A stretch of 31,301 nt of DNA from Deltaproteobacteria bacterium. Lineage in GTDB: Bacteria > Desulfobacterota > GWC2-55-46. Shown piece after piece: positions 8,796 through 17,292 of this stretch. The stretch lies in the NCBI GenBank assembly GCA_016219075.1, contig JACRCJ010000040.1, forward strand, positions 1-31,301, given 5' to 3'. Positions within the stretch are counted from its first letter, which is position 1. Each line of letters starts with the position of its first letter. A program made the translations under genes and the position numbers. The notes beneath the pieces were generated by a model that did no database searches, had not been told where the DNA came from, and saw nothing but the letters and a program-made list of their open reading frames with translations.

Positions 8796-9533
8796 ATGGT
8801 TAACTCTGAAAAAATATCTTTATCCGTAGTGATGCCCGCTTTCAACGAAGAAGCGAACATCGAAAGGACCGTAAGGGCGTGTCACGCCGCGCTTAAAGCT
8901 TCGGAGAGAAACGGGGAGATCGTCGTGACGAACGACGGGAGCCGTGATAGGACGCTTGAGATACTGACCAGGCTGGCAGAAGAGCTCCCAAACCTTCTTG
9001 TCGTCAATCACGAGAAAAACCTCGGCTACGGAGCGGCGCTTAATAACGCCATCAGGGCTTCGAGCGGCGAGTACATAGTTACAATCGATTCGGACGGTCA
9101 GTTCGACATAGACGAGCTTCCCCGGTTTTTAGAGAGTCCGCCTGACAACGGGACGGCAGTCGTCGCGGGCTTCAGGAAGAAGAAAGCGGACACGCTCTTC
9201 AGGGTGATGGCTAACAGGGGGCTCAACAGCCTTATAACGATACTCTTCGGGGTCAGGTTCAAGGACATCAACTGCGCGTTCAGGCTATACAGGGGGGATG
9301 TGTTGAGAAAGATCGGGATCGAGTCCCGCGGGTATCAGGCGCCGTCAGAGATAATGATAAAACTCATGAACATGGGGTGCGGTTTCAAGGAGGTGGGGGT
9401 GTCGCACCTTGCCAGGGAGGGGGGGCAGTCGGCACTGAGGCCGCTTAAGACGATCACACAGATGACGGCGTTTCTTATCTATCTGAAGTTGAAGGTATTT
9501 CTTTTTAAAAGAGGGATGCTCAATTCTCTTTGA
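8796..9533 (+). CDS. GT2 polyprenyl-phosphate sugar synthase-like glycosyltransferase (DPM1-like)
   Basis: This is a 245-aa soluble GT-A protein. The order of motifs is that of dolichol/polyprenyl-phosphate mannose- or glucose-synthase relatives: LSVVMPAFNEEANIERTV, the donor-binding block TNDGSRDRT (residues 45-53), NHEKNLGYGAALNNAI, DXD as DSDGQFD at about 98-104, then INCAFRLYRGDVL and RGYQAPSEIMIK. It has no obvious membrane anchor. Enzymes of this type load one sugar onto a polyprenyl phosphate at the inner face; the product feeds GT-C transferases, four of which are encoded here. ATG 8796 is used (weak GGTGG just upstream); TTG 8754 would add 14 residues. The nucleotidyltransferase follows 9 bp after its stop. 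Confidence 0.85.
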   Translation: MVNSEKISLSVVMPAFNEEANIERTVRACHAALKASERNGEIVVTNDGSRDRTLEILTRLAEELPNLLVVNHEKNLGYGAALNNAIRASSGEYIVTIDSDGQFDIDELPRFLESPPDNGTAVVAGFRKKKADTLFRVMANRGLNSLITILFGVRFKDINCAFRLYRGDVLRKIGIESRGYQAPSEIMIKLMNMGCGFKEVGVSHLAREGGQSALRPLKTITQMTAFLIYLKLKVFLFKRGMLNSL

Positions 9534-9542
9534 GAGGTGACG

Positions 9543-10499
9543 ATGGCTGAAAAAGCGATTACAGGAGTGATACTGTCGGCGGGTCTGGGCTCCCGTATAA
9601 AGCCCCTGAGCTTCGACACCCCGAAACCGCTGCTGCCGATCTGCAACAAGCCTATCATGCAGTACCAGATCGAGGCGATGGCCTCGATCGGGATAAAAGA
9701 AGTAGTCATCGTCGTAGGGTACCTGAAGGAAAAGATAATGGATTACTTCGGTGACGGGTCCCGGCTCAATGTGAAGCTTCGCTACATTGAACAGGAGAAG
9801 GCCCTGGGGATAGCGCATGCCGTGGGGCAGCTTGAAGGCCATATCGAGGGGCCGTTCCTGCTCTTCCTCGGCGACATATTCACGATACACAGGGATTTAA
9901 GCGAGATAGTGGAGACATTCTACCGGAAAAAATCCGCGATAGTGCTTGTCGTGAAAAGAGAGAGGAACCCGGAGTTCATAAAAAGGAACTTCGCGATACA
10001 GATGGCGAGAAACGGGGTCGTCAAAAGGGTCATCGAAAAGCCGAGATACGCCATCAACGACCTAAAGGGGTGCGGCATTTATCTCTTCGACATGCCGATC
10101 TTCGACGCCATAAGAAGGACTCCGCGGACGGCTCTGAGAGACGAGTACGAGATAACCAACTCCATCCAGATACTCATAGAGGACGGATACAAGGTGCACA
10201 TATCGGATGTGGTCGAGTGGGATATGAACGTTACCGTACCTGAGGACCTGCTTGAGTGCAACATGAGGCTGCTCAAGAGGATGGTGGCGGCCCATGTCAT
10301 AGGTGAGAATGTAAGCCTGCCGGCCGGCACCGAGATAATAAATTCAGTCATCGGCAATAATGTAAGGGTCTCAAGCCCTATAAAGATAAGCGACTCGGTG
10401 ATCCTCTCCGGGGTAAATATCGAAGGCGATGACGACATAAAGAGGAGCCTGATCTCTACGCGCTCCGTTATAGACCGGGGTGAAAATGCCGCGAGCTGA
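9543..10499 (+). CDS. Sugar-1-phosphate nucleotidyltransferase (NDP-sugar pyrophosphorylase family)
   Basis: This 318-aa protein starts with the pyrophosphorylase signature ILSAGLGSRIKPLS...PKPLLPICNKP (residues 10-38), where the glycine-rich loop binds the NTP and the lysine contacts phosphate. YIEQEKALGIAHA and FLGDIF (metal-binding Asp) follow. The last 70 residues, with GENVSLPAGTEIINSVIGNN repeats, look like left-handed beta-helix hexapeptides. This layout fits glucose-1-phosphate thymidylyl- or uridylyltransferase relatives; the nucleotide cannot be told from sequence alone. ATG 9543 follows GAGAGG closely; GTG 9537 is in frame. The end overlaps the next gene by 14 bp. It would supply the activated sugar used by the epimerase next door. 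Confidence 0.88.
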   Translation: MAEKAITGVILSAGLGSRIKPLSFDTPKPLLPICNKPIMQYQIEAMASIGIKEVVIVVGYLKEKIMDYFGDGSRLNVKLRYIEQEKALGIAHAVGQLEGHIEGPFLLFLGDIFTIHRDLSEIVETFYRKKSAIVLVVKRERNPEFIKRNFAIQMARNGVVKRVIEKPRYAINDLKGCGIYLFDMPIFDAIRRTPRTALRDEYEITNSIQILIEDGYKVHISDVVEWDMNVTVPEDLLECNMRLLKRMVAAHVIGENVSLPAGTEIINSVIGNNVRVSSPIKISDSVILSGVNIEGDDDIKRSLISTRSVIDRGENAAS

Positions 10500-11436
10500 G
10501 TATAAAAAGGCGCTGGTAACTGGCGGGGCCGGCTTTATCGGCTCGCATATAGTTCAAAGACTGGTCGACCTTGGAATAGAGGTCTCGGTCATAGACGACC
10601 TTTCGATGGGAAGGATTGAGAATCTGGATAAAGGCGTCAGGTTCTTTCACGGGAACATACTTGACTCCGGCCTCCTTAAAAGGTCATTGCACGGCGTAGA
10701 AGTGGTATTCCATAACGCCGCCAGGGTAAGCATCCGTAACTCTTTCGACGCGATATACGCCGATGCCGAGACTAATGTAATGGGCACGGTCAATCTGTTG
10801 AAGGAATCCGGTCTGGCCGGGATAAAAAAATTCATCTACGCCTCCTCGATGGCCGTCTACAGCGAAGGCAAAACTGCCGTCCTCGGCGAAGAGCACCCGA
10901 AGAGGCCTGCTTCACCGTACGGCGTGAGCAAGCTCGCCGGAGAGATGTACACGGAGAGAATGGCGGCGCATTACGGATTTCAAAACATCGTTTTGAGGTA
11001 CTTCAATACATTCGGGCCGAAACAGACACTGACCCCTTATGTCGGCGTGATAACCATCTTCATAAATAACCTGCTGGCTGGAAAGGCCCCGGTCATTTAC
11101 GGCGACGGTTCCCAGGTAAGAGACTTTATCTTCGTGGAGGACATAGCACAAGCGAATATTATCGCCATGCAAAGCCTTACGAATAACTGCGCGGTAAATG
11201 TCGGGACCGGGAAAGGAACGAGCGTGGCCGAGATAGCGCGGATGCTGATAGAGAAAATAAACCCCGGGATAGAGCCCGAATACGCCAGAGCGCCGGAAGG
11301 GGAACCGAAAGATTCCATTGCGCTTGTCAGCACGGCAAAAGACCTGCTGGGTTTTGAGGCGAAGTTCGCTTTAAAGGATAAGATAGACACCGTTATAGAG
11401 TGGAACAGGATTTCGGCGGAAAAGCGCGTCAACTGA
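10486..11436 (+). CDS. NAD-dependent sugar-nucleotide epimerase/dehydratase (extended SDR)
   Basis: This 316-aa protein has the extended SDR layout. The Rossmann loop is TGGAGFIGSHIVQRL near residues 12-26, with an acidic pair (VIDDLS) after beta-2 that selects NAD. FHNAARVSIRNS follows, then YASSMAVYSE, the catalytic YGVSK (Tyr-x-x-x-Lys) in SPYGVSKLAGE, and the substrate-side RYFNTFGPKQ and GDGSQVRDFIFVEDIA. It is closest in style to UDP-glucose 4-epimerase and dTDP-glucose dehydratase relatives. It overlaps the nucleotidyltransferase, so the two probably act in sequence on one sugar nucleotide. ATG 10486 was chosen over GTG 10480 because GGGG lies just upstream. The exact reaction is unresolved. 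Confidence 0.9.
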   Translation: MPRAEYKKALVTGGAGFIGSHIVQRLVDLGIEVSVIDDLSMGRIENLDKGVRFFHGNILDSGLLKRSLHGVEVVFHNAARVSIRNSFDAIYADAETNVMGTVNLLKESGLAGIKKFIYASSMAVYSEGKTAVLGEEHPKRPASPYGVSKLAGEMYTERMAAHYGFQNIVLRYFNTFGPKQTLTPYVGVITIFINNLLAGKAPVIYGDGSQVRDFIFVEDIAQANIIAMQSLTNNCAVNVGTGKGTSVAEIARMLIEKINPGIEPEYARAPEGEPKDSIALVSTAKDLLGFEAKFALKDKIDTVIEWNRISAEKRVN

Positions 11437-11558
11437 GCAGAGCTCACCATGAAAGAAAAGATCCGCCGAAGTCAAGTACGCCCGGCGCAGTCTGCGGCAC
11501 TTTGTTGATTTAGAGAAACATTCAGTGGCTTTGAACCATAAGCTTTTCGGAGGTTTTT

Positions 11559-12986
11559 TTGAGGATACTCCTTGTGGCGCCTGTTAAAGACACATCAACT
11601 GGCCTGGCTCAGTTTCCGCCGATAGGGCTCGGTTATGTAGCTTCCGCGCTGCGGAGCAAAGGTTACGAAGATGTAGGGATACTCGACTGCGTACTCGAAG
11701 GCCTGGATATCAACGGGTTTGAGGAGCATCTAAAAAAGTTCAAGCCTGATGTAGTTGGGATAAATTCGTGGTCCTTGTCGGTACTCGATGTCGACAGGAG
11801 CCTCAAGGCCGTAAAAAGGATCTTCCCTTCGGCAGTGACAGTCATCGGAGGTCCGCACCCATCGGCCCTCGGCGAAAGATCGATGAGGTACTTCAATGAG
11901 GCTGACTATGGATTCAAGGGAGAGGCCGAGACCGGCGTCGTGCTTTTAATGGACCTTCTTTCAGGCAAGGGCGGCCGGAGAGAAAAAATTCCGGGTCTCA
12001 TGTGGAGGGAAGGCGGCAAGATACATGTTAACGCTCAGAACTTCGAGAAAGAACTCGATAGTATTGCGTTCCCCAGCTGGGACCTTATAAAGCCCGAGAG
12101 GTACGCGGCCTCAGGCACGCTGATCCAGAAAAAGACAGCCTGCATAATAACGACACGAGGCTGTCCGTTCCCCTGCACTTTCTGCTCCGCCAACATAACA
12201 GCGGGCAGGGTACTCAGGCGACGGTCCGTGGAGAATGTCCTTGAGGAGATGCGTCTGTTGATCAGACGGTACGGTATCAGAAGGTTTGTCGTCTTCGACG
12301 AGAACATCACATTGAGGCACTCGCATATAAAAGACCTCTGTAACAGGGTGATAGAAGAGCGTCTGGATGTAAGCTTCGAGCTCCCGAACGGCATAAGGCT
12401 TGATACGCTGAACATGGAGATACTTAGGCTCATGAGGAGGGCCGGGTTTTCAGAGAGGGTCGCCGTGGGCATAGAGTCCGGGTCGGAGCGGATCCTTAAG
12501 TTTATGAAAAAAGGTCTTACAAAGGACGAGATCAGGGAGAAGGTCGATCTTTTGAACAGGGCCGGGTTCAGGCCCATCGGATATTTCATAGTCGGCTTCC
12601 CTACGGAGACAAGGGGAGAGATAGAGGAGACCGTAAGGTTCGCAATCGAGCTTAAGCTCTACAGGGCGGGGTTCATGCCGTTTCATCCGCTCCCGGGGAC
12701 AGAGAGCTACGATTTTCTTGTTCAACGCGGCGAGATACCCGAGGAGTTCGACTGGTCGTCCCTGTCGACAGACAGCGTCGCTTACGCGCCCGAGGGAATA
12801 AGCAGGGAAGAGCTTGAAATCATCAGGAAACGGGCGATACTCAGGTTTAACCTGAGGCCCCGCGTTATCTGGGACTACGCTCGCGACTACAACTCGTTCA
12901 AGTTCGCGGTTAAAAAACTTACGAACATATTTTTAAGGAAAAGGCCCTCAGTGAGCAACGCGCCTGAAGCCGCCGTACGGGCCTGA
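11559..12986 (+). CDS. B12-binding-type radical SAM protein 1
   Basis: This 475-aa protein starts at TTG 11559, with GGAGG 5 bp upstream (11549-11553). Residues 1-150 form a Rossmann-like B12-binding-type domain (PPIGLGYVASALRSKGY, then KFKPDVVGINSWS, VIGGPHPSALGE). The DxHxxG histidine motif is absent, as in many class B enzymes. The radical SAM core follows, with the [4Fe-4S] ligands Cys202, Cys206 and Cys209 in TTRGCPFPCTFCSAN, then FDENIT, GIESGSERILKFMKKG and GYFIVGFPTET. Relatives include C- and P-methyltransferases and ring-forming enzymes, so a methylation or rearrangement of a sugar or lipid is plausible (inference). The 122-bp gap before it holds the second copy of a 15-bp intergenic repeat. 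Confidence 0.87.
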   Translation: MRILLVAPVKDTSTGLAQFPPIGLGYVASALRSKGYEDVGILDCVLEGLDINGFEEHLKKFKPDVVGINSWSLSVLDVDRSLKAVKRIFPSAVTVIGGPHPSALGERSMRYFNEADYGFKGEAETGVVLLMDLLSGKGGRREKIPGLMWREGGKIHVNAQNFEKELDSIAFPSWDLIKPERYAASGTLIQKKTACIITTRGCPFPCTFCSANITAGRVLRRRSVENVLEEMRLLIRRYGIRRFVVFDENITLRHSHIKDLCNRVIEERLDVSFELPNGIRLDTLNMEILRLMRRAGFSERVAVGIESGSERILKFMKKGLTKDEIREKVDLLNRAGFRPIGYFIVGFPTETRGEIEETVRFAIELKLYRAGFMPFHPLPGTESYDFLVQRGEIPEEFDWSSLSTDSVAYAPEGISREELEIIRKRAILRFNLRPRVIWDYARDYNSFKFAVKKLTNIFLRKRPSVSNAPEAAVRA

Positions 12987-13002
12987 GATGAGGGAGGCGA
13001 AG

Positions 13003-13980
13003 ATGGAGCCGCTGGTCAGCGTAGTGGTCGTAAATTATAACGGTAAGCACTATCTGAAGGACTGTTTCGACTCCCTCAAGTCGGGTGTTCATAAGAACCT
13101 GGAAATAATATTTGTCGATAACGGCTCCAGGGACTCAAGCCTCGAGTTCGTCCGTGCGGAGTATCCGGAGATAAAGACAGTGGATAACGGGGAGAACCTC
13201 GGGCTCGCCATAGCGAGCAACCGGGGGGCGGCCCTTGCGTCAGGCAAATACATCTTCTTTTATAATAACGACACCATAGCGGACAAAAAAATGATCTCGG
13301 AGCTGGTAAGGGTCTCCGAAGAAGACCCTCAGGTCGGGATATGCGGCTGCACAACGCTTACTTACGACGGCAAGGAGGTCATAAACAGCGGCGTGGCCTG
13401 CGACATATACGGATACCCTTACGGAGAAGGACTCCCCCTCTATGTGGACGCGGCTATTTTCATCCGAAGCTCTGTGTTCAGGGAGATCGGCGGTTTCGAC
13501 CCTGAGATGTTCCTGTACGGCGAGGACAGGGATATCTGCTGGCGGACCCTGTTGTACGGATACGATGTCGTGGTGGTGCCCACCGCCTTTTTCATGCATG
13601 ACAGTTTTTGCTCGATGAAAAACGGCGCGTATGTGACCAATATCTGGAAGAGGCACGTAGGAGAGAGGAACCTTATCAGGTCGCTTCTTAAAAATTACAG
13701 TTTCGGCAACCTTCTGAAGATATTCCCGAGATATGTGCTCATAAGCCTGGCGGAGGTGACGGCCTTTACCCTTCTCGGACGGTTTAAAGTGGTCTGGTCA
13801 GCTTACATAATGGCCTACTGGTGGAACATCCTGAGGCTTAGAGAGACGCTGAGGCTCAGAAAGAAGATACAGTATGAAAGGAAAAGCGATGACTCGGTGG
13901 TGCTTAAACGCATGGGCAGAAAAAGCGGTAAGTTTCAACTCTTCAAAAAGATAGGTATCCCGAAATTCGCGTCAAAATAG
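13003..13980 (+). CDS. GT2 glycosyltransferase, rhamnosyltransferase-like
   Basis: This 325-aa protein starts with VSVVVVNYNGKHYLKDC and has FVDNGSRDSS, NLGLAIASNRGAALASG and YNNDT in the DXD position. The acceptor-binding block FREIGGFDPEMFLYGEDRDICWR carries the likely catalytic base in GEDRD. This arrangement is typical of bacterial rhamnosyltransferase-type GT2 enzymes. The C-terminal 100 residues contain hydrophobic stretches (VLISLAEVTAFTLL) ending in a basic tail, suggesting contact with the inner face of the membrane. ATG 13003 was chosen because GGGAGG lies 6 bp upstream; ATG 12988 is in frame but lacks such a site. It sits between two radical SAM genes and is probably co-transcribed with them. 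Confidence 0.85.
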   Translation: MEPLVSVVVVNYNGKHYLKDCFDSLKSGVHKNLEIIFVDNGSRDSSLEFVRAEYPEIKTVDNGENLGLAIASNRGAALASGKYIFFYNNDTIADKKMISELVRVSEEDPQVGICGCTTLTYDGKEVINSGVACDIYGYPYGEGLPLYVDAAIFIRSSVFREIGGFDPEMFLYGEDRDICWRTLLYGYDVVVVPTAFFMHDSFCSMKNGAYVTNIWKRHVGERNLIRSLLKNYSFGNLLKIFPRYVLISLAEVTAFTLLGRFKVVWSAYIMAYWWNILRLRETLRLRKKIQYERKSDDSVVLKRMGRKSGKFQLFKKIGIPKFASK

Positions 13981-13998
13981 TCTGAAACGGAGATCCCG

Positions 13999-15456
13999 AT
14001 GTCGATAAAGATAGGTCTCATAAACCCGAAGATGGAGGGGCCGTACCCGCCCCTCGGGCTCGGCTACATCACATCGTACCTGAGAAGATACGGCTCGCAC
14101 TCCTATGAGATCAGGATAATAGACGGCAACACCTGCGCCGATGTCAAAAAAGAGGTCGAAAAATTCAACCCCGACATGGTCGGGTTCACCGGTCATTCCC
14201 CGCAGATAACGGAGGCGGTAAAGCTTTCGAACGAGATAAGGGGCTGGAGAAAAGACATATTCCAGATGGTAGGAGGCGTACATGTCTCGGCTGACCCGAT
14301 AAACACGCTCAAGAGAGGCTCGTTCGACCTCGCGGTGTTAGGCGAAGGTGAAGCTACTTTCGTTGAGGCGGTCGACACCTTCATAGGCGGTGAAAGAGGC
14401 GCGATCAAAAATATCAAGGGGACCGCCTATCTTGAAGGCGGGAAGACCATAATCAACGAGAGGAGGCCGCAGATAGATGACCTTGACACGATCCCGTTTC
14501 CTGCCAGAGACCTCTTCGACATGGACTACTACCTCGGCTTAAGTTTCGGCGTAAGAGGGCTCGTAAGGTCCGGGGTCACAAGCATCACAAGCTCAAGGGG
14601 GTGCCCGTACTCATGTTCTTTTTGCGGCGTCAATATCGTCTTCAAAAAGGTAAGGCAGTTCTCTCGCGAGTACTGCATGGCTGAGATAGTCGAGCTTGCG
14701 GCGAAGTACAACGCAAGGTCGCTGTACTTCGCCGACGATACGTTCATAACCAACAAGAAAAGCGTCTTTACCTTCTGCGAGAACCTGATACGCTCGGGCA
14801 TCTCGAAAAAAATAAGCTGGACCGCGCAGGCCCGGGCCAACCTCATAAACTGGCAGGACCTCGACATGCTCAGGCTCATGAAATCAGCCGGCTGCATCCA
14901 GCTCGAGTACGGCTTTGAAAGCGGCTCGGACCATGTCCTCGGGCTCCTGAAGCAGAACAAGGTCACCGTTGAGGATAACCAGAGAGCGATAGATGTCACT
15001 CACAAGTCAGGACTAAGGACCCTCGGTACCTTTATCGTCGGAACCCCCGGCGAGGGGGTCGAAGACCTGGAGATGACAAAGGCGTTCATAAGGAAAAATT
15101 TGAAGAAGCTCGACTACTTCCAGACCTTCATATGCACGCCATTTCCGGGCTCCCCGCTCTACGAGACATGCCGTGAAAAGGGGATAGTCGAGGCGGACTA
15201 CTTCGACGAGGCGGAAAAGAGGGAGAGGAACCCGGGCATAGCCGTATATACCGACACGATCGAACACGACATCGTTGTAGAGGCGCTTAAGTACCTCGAC
15301 TACCTGGGCCTCAAAAAGGTAAGGCTTAAAGACAAGGTCATCTGGGTCCTCTACCATCTGGTAAAGGGCAACCGCGACGTTTCCCACCGCGACAAGCTCT
15401 ATATCTTCAAGAGGCTTCACTTCTATTTTTCATCTCTGTTCAGGCCTGCAGCTTGA
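13999..15456 (+). CDS. B12-binding-type radical SAM protein 2
   Basis: This 485-aa protein has the same domain order as radical SAM protein 1: an N-terminal B12-binding-type domain (PYPPLGLGYITSYLRRYG, VGFTGHSPQITEA, MVGGVHVSADP), then a core with Cys202, Cys206 and Cys209 in SSRGCPYSCSFCGVN. The cysteines fall at the same residue numbers as in protein 1, which points to a related origin, but the sequences differ widely. YFADDTFITNKK, YGFESGSDHVLGLLKQ and GTFIVGTPGEG complete the core. ATG 13999 follows CGGAG by 8 bp. The substrate is unknown; candidates are a lipid carrier, a fatty chain or a sugar nucleotide made by this locus. Confidence 0.87.
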   Translation: MSIKIGLINPKMEGPYPPLGLGYITSYLRRYGSHSYEIRIIDGNTCADVKKEVEKFNPDMVGFTGHSPQITEAVKLSNEIRGWRKDIFQMVGGVHVSADPINTLKRGSFDLAVLGEGEATFVEAVDTFIGGERGAIKNIKGTAYLEGGKTIINERRPQIDDLDTIPFPARDLFDMDYYLGLSFGVRGLVRSGVTSITSSRGCPYSCSFCGVNIVFKKVRQFSREYCMAEIVELAAKYNARSLYFADDTFITNKKSVFTFCENLIRSGISKKISWTAQARANLINWQDLDMLRLMKSAGCIQLEYGFESGSDHVLGLLKQNKVTVEDNQRAIDVTHKSGLRTLGTFIVGTPGEGVEDLEMTKAFIRKNLKKLDYFQTFICTPFPGSPLYETCREKGIVEADYFDEAEKRERNPGIAVYTDTIEHDIVVEALKYLDYLGLKKVRLKDKVIWVLYHLVKGNRDVSHRDKLYIFKRLHFYFSSLFRPAA

Positions 15457-15495
15457 GTTTTAAGGATTAAAGGCCTGGCCGCAACCCGGAGACTA

Positions 15496-15516
15496 AAACC
15501 ACATGGGTTTAATTTT
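15496..15516 (+). terminator. Weak AT-rich hairpin with T run after radical SAM protein 2
   Basis: AAACC (15496-15500) pairs with GGTTT (15506-15510) around a 5-nt loop and is followed by AATTTT. It lies 40 bp past the stop of the preceding gene. The stem is short and AT-rich, so it could at most be a weak terminator. Confidence 0.22.
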
Positions 15517-15568
15517 CTGCAGCGTTTGAGTTGCTGAAGATTGCTTCGAGCAGTTTTGTATTAATGTA

Positions 15569-15610
15569 GCGATGGATACCTCGGAGTTTGCTGCGATGAG
15601 GTATCATCGC
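15569..15610. promoter_or_regulatory. 13-bp bulged stem in the leader of the FAD gene
   Basis: GCGAT-G-GATACCTC (15569-15582) is complementary to GAGGTATCATCGC (15598-15610) over 13 bp with a single bulged G, around a 15-nt loop. It lies 73 bp before the FAD gene start, and no T run follows, so it is not an ordinary terminator. It may be an RNA leader structure or a DNA operator. It does not match the cobalamin riboswitch B12 box or the GEMM core as far as can be seen by eye. Confidence 0.55.
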
Positions 15611-15645
15611 GCGGGTTCAAACGCCGGTAAGGGTTTCATTTGGCC

Positions 15646-15667
15646 TTTAAAACCGGGACTTTTTAAA
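15646..15667. promoter_or_regulatory. Inverted repeat TTTAAA-N10-TTTAAA (site 1), putative operator
   Basis: Two TTTAAA half sites (15646-15651 and 15662-15667) are separated by a GC-rich 10-bp centre. The outer arms extend to a perfect 8-bp inverted repeat, CTTTAAAA and TTTTAAAG. The element ends 16 bp before the FAD gene start codon, next to its ribosome binding site. The same layout recurs at 17293-17314, which supports a shared regulator (inference). Confidence 0.5.
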
Positions 15668-15683
15668 GACGAAGGAGGAGTGT

Positions 15684-17099
15684 ATGCAGAAAAGGGTGGT
15701 TATCCTCGGCGCGGGCCCGGCCGGGCTCAGCGCAGGCTGGAAACTCGCGGACAGAGGGCACCAGGTTGACCTTATCGAGCTCGACTCGAGGGTCGGAGGG
15801 CTTTGCAAGAGCTACTACTACAAGGACTATACATTCGATCTGGGCGGTCACAGGTTTATAAGCAAGGACGAGGAGCTTATAAAGGACATAACCGATCTGA
15901 TGGGTGACGAGCTCTTCGAGTCACCGAGAAAAAGCGTGGTGAGGCTCAAAGGCAGGTACTTCTATTACCCGCTGGCAGGTAAAGACCTCCTCTCCAAGAT
16001 GAACCCGCTGACCTCGGCCAGGTGTTTCATGGACTATCTCTATGTGACCACCAAAAACAAGGTCAAAAAGTCAAAGGAGATATCTCTTGAAGACTGGGTC
16101 GTCAACCGGTTCGGACGCGGGCTGTACAACATATACTTCGGGCCGTACTCCGAGAAGCTCTGGGGCGTTCCTCCGTCGCAGATCTCGAAGGACTGGGCGG
16201 CTCAGAGGATATCTCTTCTGAACCTGTGGGATGTCTTCCTGAGGCTCCTCGGCAAAAAGAGCAACGCGCCCAAGACCTATGCCACGAAGTTCTTCTACCC
16301 GGTCAGGGGAGGCATCGGGAGGATGTGCGACAAGATGGCCGAGCGGATCACCGGCAAGGGCGGAAGGGTGACCCTAAACGCCGCGGTAACCGGGGTAAAA
16401 CTAAACGGCAAGGGCATAAAGGAGGTCGTCTACAGGCAGAACGGTGAAGAAAAGACCATCTCAGGGGACGTATTCATCTCAACGATACCGCTGCCGGAGT
16501 TTATTAAATCCCTGGACCCGGTGGTGGACCGGAAATACGTCGAAGTAGCGGACTCGATGAAGTTCAGGAGCCTCAGGTTCTTAAACATACTTATCGATTC
16601 CGAGAGGATAAGCGACAACACCTGGATATACATACCGGAAGGGAAGTTCAAGGTGATGAGGATACAGGAGCCGAAGAACTGGAGTCCTAACAACGCCCCT
16701 CCCGACAAGACCTCGCTGATACTCGAACTGGCGTGTAACGTCGGTGACGAGACATGGACCGCCGACGAGGAGACACTTACGAAAAAATGCTGCGTTGAGC
16801 TTAAAAAGCTCGGGCTCCTGAACGGTGAGAAGATCAGCCACAGGTTCACCACAAAAATAGCTCACGCGTACCCGATATACACGCTCGATTATCACAAGAA
16901 GGTCGATAAGATATTCGAGGTCCTTGACCCGATAGAAAACCTGCTGCCCATCGGGCGTCAGGGACTCTACAGGTACAACAACATGGACCACAGCATCAAG
17001 ATGGGTTTTCTCGCGGCCTCGCACATCAGTGACGGGCTTCCCAAGAGCGAGATATTCAAGATAGCAAAAGAGGAGGAGGCCTTTGAGGAGGAGAAATAG
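15684..17099 (+). CDS. FAD-dependent amine-oxidase/UDP-galactopyranose-mutase-like oxidoreductase
   Basis: This 471-aa flavoprotein begins with the dinucleotide-binding loop VVILGAGPAGLSAGWKL and an acidic residue at the end of beta-2 (LIELDSRVGG). YTFDLGGHRFISKDEEL follows, a block shared by UDP-galactopyranose mutase and protoporphyrinogen/phytoene-oxidase relatives. YFGPYSEKLWG and FFYPVRGGIGRMCDKMAE lie in the substrate region, and the C-terminal FAD clamp is LPIGRQGLYRYNNMDHSIKMG. Relatives occur in polysaccharide loci, where a flavin-assisted mutase or dehydrogenase role is possible; the reaction is not fixed. ATG 15684 has GGAGGAG 4-6 bp upstream. The 227-bp leader contains a strong hairpin and the TTTAAA inverted repeat, so this gene may have its own regulation. 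Confidence 0.85.
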   Translation: MQKRVVILGAGPAGLSAGWKLADRGHQVDLIELDSRVGGLCKSYYYKDYTFDLGGHRFISKDEELIKDITDLMGDELFESPRKSVVRLKGRYFYYPLAGKDLLSKMNPLTSARCFMDYLYVTTKNKVKKSKEISLEDWVVNRFGRGLYNIYFGPYSEKLWGVPPSQISKDWAAQRISLLNLWDVFLRLLGKKSNAPKTYATKFFYPVRGGIGRMCDKMAERITGKGGRVTLNAAVTGVKLNGKGIKEVVYRQNGEEKTISGDVFISTIPLPEFIKSLDPVVDRKYVEVADSMKFRSLRFLNILIDSERISDNTWIYIPEGKFKVMRIQEPKNWSPNNAPPDKTSLILELACNVGDETWTADEETLTKKCCVELKKLGLLNGEKISHRFTTKIAHAYPIYTLDYHKKVDKIFEVLDPIENLLPIGRQGLYRYNNMDHSIKMGFLAASHISDGLPKSEIFKIAKEEEAFEEEK

Positions 17100-17165
17100 C
17101 AACGGGGGCCGGCCATTCGCAGCGGCGGCACGTAAAGTCATAAGTAAAGGCGAGGGTGGAGCTAA

Positions 17166-17217
17166 TCCGGGCTAAGGAGCGGGGGCCGTAATGTTCCATC
17201 TCCGTTTGAAGCCCGGA
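17166..17217. promoter_or_regulatory. Structured leader element with 8-bp stem before radical SAM protein 3
   Basis: TCCGGGCT (17166-17173) and AGCCCGGA (17210-17217) are perfectly complementary. Inside them GGAG (17176-17179) can pair with CTCC (17200-17203), giving a two-step stem. It sits 136 bp before the radical SAM start codon. No known riboswitch core could be recognised by eye. The gap also holds the 8-bp palindrome GGCCGGCC near 17108. Confidence 0.45.
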
Positions 17218-17292
17218 GGGGAGCGGGCCTCTCATGAAGCAACAGTGGTTTCAGATGAAAAACTTTCGTACCAGGGGTTCAGTCTCTCCGGG

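Noticed and set aside
11437..11558. Sigma54 promoter (GGCAC...TTG) near 11496
   Set aside because: GGCAC and TTG are one base too close and the GC of the -12 element is missing.
15572..15769. 65-aa open frame as a possible peptide precursor for the SPASM enzyme
   Set aside because: No ribosome binding site, starts inside the leader hairpin, and its second half is the FAD gene in another frame.
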